From: Celeribacter persicus
GTDB taxonomy: Bacteria > Pseudomonadota > Alphaproteobacteria > Rhodobacterales > Rhodobacteraceae
Assembly (NCBI RefSeq): GCF_003050785.1
Contig: NZ_QAOH01000019.1
Span: 1 to 54,887 of the forward strand
Direction: 5' to 3'
Length of the DNA stretch: 54,887 nt
Shown here: positions 52,695-54,887 of the stretch, piece by piece
Layout of the letters: every line of letters starts with the position of its first letter
How positions within the stretch are numbered: position 1 is the first letter of the stretch
Translations under genes and position numbers: made by a program
Notes under the pieces: generated by a model
Databases searched by the model: none
What the model saw: the letters and a program-made list of their open reading frames with translations, nothing else
Told to the model about the DNA's origin: nothing

Positions 52695-52710
52695 CGATAA
52701 TATACTATCG
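52695..52710. promoter_or_regulatory. Shared palindromic operator, site D (best palindrome)
   Basis: CGATAATATACTATCG, preceded by TA: perfect apart from a G-A/T-C asymmetry at the two inner positions, and the reference copy for sites A to C. It lies 37 bp upstream of ATG 52658 on the minus strand. Confidence 0.7.
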
Positions 52711-52782
52711 CAACACTAAGTACAAAGACGCATAATGAAGTTTATGTTAAAAATAGAAGTATCAGCCAGCTTTCCTTGGGTT

Positions 52783-53352
52783 TCAGAAAATCCTGACCTG
52801 GGTTCCCACTTCTGCCAGAGCAAAAAGTTCAGCAATGTGCTCGTTGTACAGTCCAATACAGCCGTTTGATGATTGCCGACCGATTTTGCGCGTGTCACCG
52901 GTTCCGTGCACCCGGTAATACTGCCACGACAGATAAAGTGCGTGTGTTCCAAGCGGGTTGTCAGGACCCGGCGGCCAATAGTCAGGCCATTCGGGGTTAC
53001 GCTCTTTCATTGATGGAGTGGGCCGCCAACTCGGCCCCTCCACCTTCCTTATAACCTCTGTATATCCTCGGCGGGTCAACTCTTCCGATGCAGGGACACT
53101 CGACGGGTAGAGTTTGTAGACACTTTCGTCTTCCGACCAATACTGGACTGCACGCGAGTCGATGTCGCACAAAATTGCACCGTGCTGAAGGTTATCGAAG
53201 TGGTCTTGCCAGAGATCCGCACTAAAGGACGAAATATTTCTGCGTACCGCCGAGGGCTCCTGCTCCTGAGCACGGAGAAGGGAAGGTGTTGCCAGAAGTC
53301 CGATCATAGTTGTCGAGACGAACTGGCGTCGTGTTTTCAGTGTTTTTGTCAT
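52783..53352 (-). CDS. L,D-transpeptidase (YkuD) with Tat-type signal
   Basis: A 189-residue exported enzyme. The N-terminus TRRQFVSTTMIGLLATPSLL has the twin-arginine pattern. The YkuD catalytic core is YYRVHGTGDTRKIGRQSSNG followed at once by CIGLYNEHIAELF, with the His and the nucleophile Cys of the SxGCIGL motif. It cross-links peptidoglycan stem peptides (3-3 links) or attaches proteins to the wall. It is complete and of typical length. Near the T4SS it might remodel the wall around the channel, or be simple flanking cargo. Confidence 0.88.
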   Translation of the reverse strand: MTKTLKTRRQFVSTTMIGLLATPSLLRAQEQEPSAVRRNISSFSADLWQDHFDNLQHGAILCDIDSRAVQYWSEDESVYKLYPSSVPASEELTRRGYTEVIRKVEGPSWRPTPSMKERNPEWPDYWPPGPDNPLGTHALYLSWQYYRVHGTGDTRKIGRQSSNGCIGLYNEHIAELFALAEVGTQVRIF

Positions 53353-53448
53353 ATGCCTTGCCTCACTCTTTTGTTGGCTGACGGATACGACCTCTAGAAG
53401 CTAGAGGTTCAACTGAAAAAACGATGACGTTCTCGTGAGGTCGCGAGT

Positions 53449-54006
53449 TTACAGGTATCGACGCGTTTCAGCGCAATAATCGCGATACTTGGAGCCGTAT
53501 TGTTCATGCAGCCATGGCTCTTCCGCGAGCGGGGCAAGGGCCAGCGCGGCAACTCCAACGATGACGATAGGCCAAACCCAAGATGAGGCGAAGAGAAGAC
53601 CAAAACCTATCAGGATGGCCATGTCGGCAAGGTACTGCGGATGCCGAGAGAAACGGTAGAGACCCGAAGTGATCAGCTCGTCTTTCGCACCGCTGGTGGC
53701 TTTCAGTCCAATGCTGAATGCCCCCCACCAGACAATCAGATTTCCGGTTGCGATCAAGAACGGCCCGACCGCCCAACGGAGTGGGTTGGCCATAGAAGCG
53801 GATTTCCAATCCAAGATGCCCAAACCGATCACCGCCCCAAACACGGCCAATGTGAGACCCCATGCAATGTTTGGTATTACTGAATGCTCTCTGTTTGGAG
53901 GCCAGATGCGCTTGGACGGGCGGGCGATCGACCAAAGGAGCGCACCAATCAAAACCAGACCGGATAGCAGGCCAACGACCACTAGTATGCCTTGGGCAAT
54001 CGTCAT
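53449..54006 (-). CDS. Isoprenylcysteine/phospholipid methyltransferase-like membrane protein (CzcN-like)
   Basis: A 185-residue inner-membrane protein with four to five helices. The ICMT/PEMT signature is GLYRFSRHPQYLADMAILIG plus a terminal EEPWLHEQYGSKYRDYCAET, the SAM-binding C-terminus. The start overlaps the CDF gene stop as ATGA, so they form an operon. The same pairing (czcD with czcN) occurs in Cupriavidus metal resistance loci, where CzcN has a modulating role. The methylated substrate is unknown. Confidence 0.83.
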   Translation of the reverse strand: MTIAQGILVVVGLLSGLVLIGALLWSIARPSKRIWPPNREHSVIPNIAWGLTLAVFGAVIGLGILDWKSASMANPLRWAVGPFLIATGNLIVWWGAFSIGLKATSGAKDELITSGLYRFSRHPQYLADMAILIGFGLLFASSWVWPIVIVGVAALALAPLAEEPWLHEQYGSKYRDYCAETRRYL

Positions 54007-54887
54007 GAGCGGTGTCCGAACACCTGCGCCTCCTGATGCGCATTGTCGCTCGCTTCGAATTCAAGCGTGGAATGCTCGATTGAGAAACGTTGATGCAGCA
54101 CCGATTTGACGTTTTCTTTAATCTTGTCGGCCTCACCCATCCATTCGCGTTCGACGACAATATGGCAGTCCAATGCCGCAGCGTGCTCCTGCATTTGCCA
54201 CAGGTGGACATGATGCACGTCCACAACGCCATCGACACTCTGGATCGCTCTGACCACGTCATTTCCATCAATATCTGGTGGGCTCCCAAGCATCAGGGTT
54301 CGAATTGGGCCCCCTATTTCGGTGAAGGACAAATACAGGATGTAGAGCGCGATGCCGATGGTGATGGCCGGATCAACCCAACGCATTTCATAGAGTATAA
54401 TGAGCGTCCCGCCGACTATGACGGCCACTGAAGCCAACGCATCCGAAAGGTTGTGGAGAAAAAGCGCACGGATGTTCACGCTCCCCTTCTGCATCGAATA
54501 GGTCAGCATTGCGGTCAGCGTGTCGACCACAAGCGCGATTCCACCGAGAATGACGACGGTCCACCCCATGACTTCGGGTGGATCAATCATGCGCATGCCA
54601 CCTTCGTAGATCAGATAGAAGCCGATCACGATGAGGGTGGTGTAGTTGATCAGGGCCGCGACGATTTCGACCCGGCCATATCCGAAAGTCATGCGCTCAT
54701 CGGCCGGGCGGCGCGCGATCTTGCGTGCGGCGAAGGCAATGACAAGCGAGGCCATATCGGAAAAGTTGTGCAGCGCATCGGCGATCAGTGCCAGGCTGCC
54801 CGACAATATGCCCCCGACGATTTGCGCAACGGTAAGAAGCCCGTTCGCCCAGATCGCGATGGCAACCCGCCGATCGCCAGAATCCGG
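54003..54887 (-). CDS. CzcD-like cation diffusion facilitator (5' end outside window)
   Basis: About 294 residues are present and the frame stays open to the last base, so the N-terminus with helix 1 is missing. HxxxD motifs ALHNFSDM (helix 2) and LHNLSDALASV (helix 5) form the metal site. A cytoplasmic domain after residue ~200 (GVVDVHHVHLWQMQEHAAAL) is the CDF dimerisation fold. It exports Zn2+, Co2+ or Cd2+ by proton antiport. The TTG near 54806 is internal. With the P1B ATPase at the other end, metal genes bracket the transfer module. Confidence 0.9.
   Translation of the reverse strand, partial: PDSGDRRVAIAIWANGLLTVAQIVGGILSGSLALIADALHNFSDMASLVIAFAARKIARRPADERMTFGYGRVEIVAALINYTTLIVIGFYLIYEGGMRMIDPPEVMGWTVVILGGIALVVDTLTAMLTYSMQKGSVNIRALFLHNLSDALASVAVIVGGTLIILYEMRWVDPAITIGIALYILYLSFTEIGGPIRTLMLGSPPDIDGNDVVRAIQSVDGVVDVHHVHLWQMQEHAAALDCHIVVEREWMGEADKIKENVKSVLHQRFSIEHSTLEFEASDNAHQEAQVFGHRS

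Noticed and set aside
1-54887. CRISPR arrays, tRNA or rRNA genes, insertion sequences, integrases
   Set aside because: No spaced direct repeats, cloverleaf-like sequence, transposase or recombinase domain was found. The HTH at 25797 belongs to a MobC-type protein, not a recombinase.

Overview
The window is GC-rich DNA from an alphaproteobacterium, most probably a Rhodobacterales (Roseobacter-group) replicon. I infer this from gene content rather than from a ribosomal marker. An ArdC, DUF3768, large ParB-like, DUF3085, DUF6878, DUF6915 and DUF736 backbone is followed by a MobC/VirD2-like relaxase/VirD4 set and a complete VirB system, an arrangement typical of conjugative plasmids of that group. 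No integrase, rep gene, ParA, rRNA or tRNA is visible, so plasmid versus integrative element stays open, although a plasmid is likelier.

Layout. 1-1.8 kb: end of a heavy-metal P-type ATPase and a VIT1-type transporter, then a decayed ORF. 1.8-8.1 kb: backbone block 1 (small repeat protein, ArdC anti-restriction, DUF3768, large ParB-like protein, DUF3085, DUF6927-like). 8.1-11.2 kb: cargo patch 1, with a PrlF/YhaV toxin-antitoxin, a CmtR-type metal sensor divergent from an HMA-CDF efflux protein, and an orphan antitoxin tail. 11.4-17.9 kb: backbone block 2, headed by a 1420-residue methylase/strawberry-notch helicase. 18-22.8 kb: cargo patch 2, with an unknown gene, a rhomboid protease and the IetA/IetS anti-phage pair. 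23-30.7 kb: DUF2493 protein, two gene-free structured stretches (one an oriT candidate), MobC, relaxase, VirD4. 30.7-39.1 kb: cargo patch 3, a defence island with a short Argonaute SPARDA pair (DREN-APAZ plus pAgo), a Gabija pair (GajA, GajB) and an unrecognised winged-helix/nucleotidyltransferase protein. 39.1-50.6 kb: a minus-strand VirB operon. 50.7-52.7 kb: small accessory genes including an XRE regulator. 52.8-54.9 kb: Tat-type L,D-transpeptidase, a CzcN-like methyltransferase and a truncated CzcD-like transporter.

How it fits together. ArdC and the methylase/helicase (compare phage P1 DarB) probably protect the incoming DNA from host restriction. MobC, relaxase and VirD4 process and deliver the strand, and the VirB channel exports it. 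IetAS, SPARDA and Gabija, and perhaps the nucleotidyltransferase gene, defend the host against phages or competing plasmids. PrlF/YhaV stabilises the element, and the metal genes at both ends and in patch 1 give the host a selectable benefit.

The most interesting unexplained signal is a 16-bp AT-rich palindrome of the form CGATARTATAYTATCG at four places (18025, 25725 as a half-site, 50665, 52695). It lies at the heads of an unknown gene, the mobC-relaxase-virD4 operon, the virB operon and a secreted-protein gene. It looks like the operator of a transfer regulon. All functions are read from sequence and family knowledge; no search was run.
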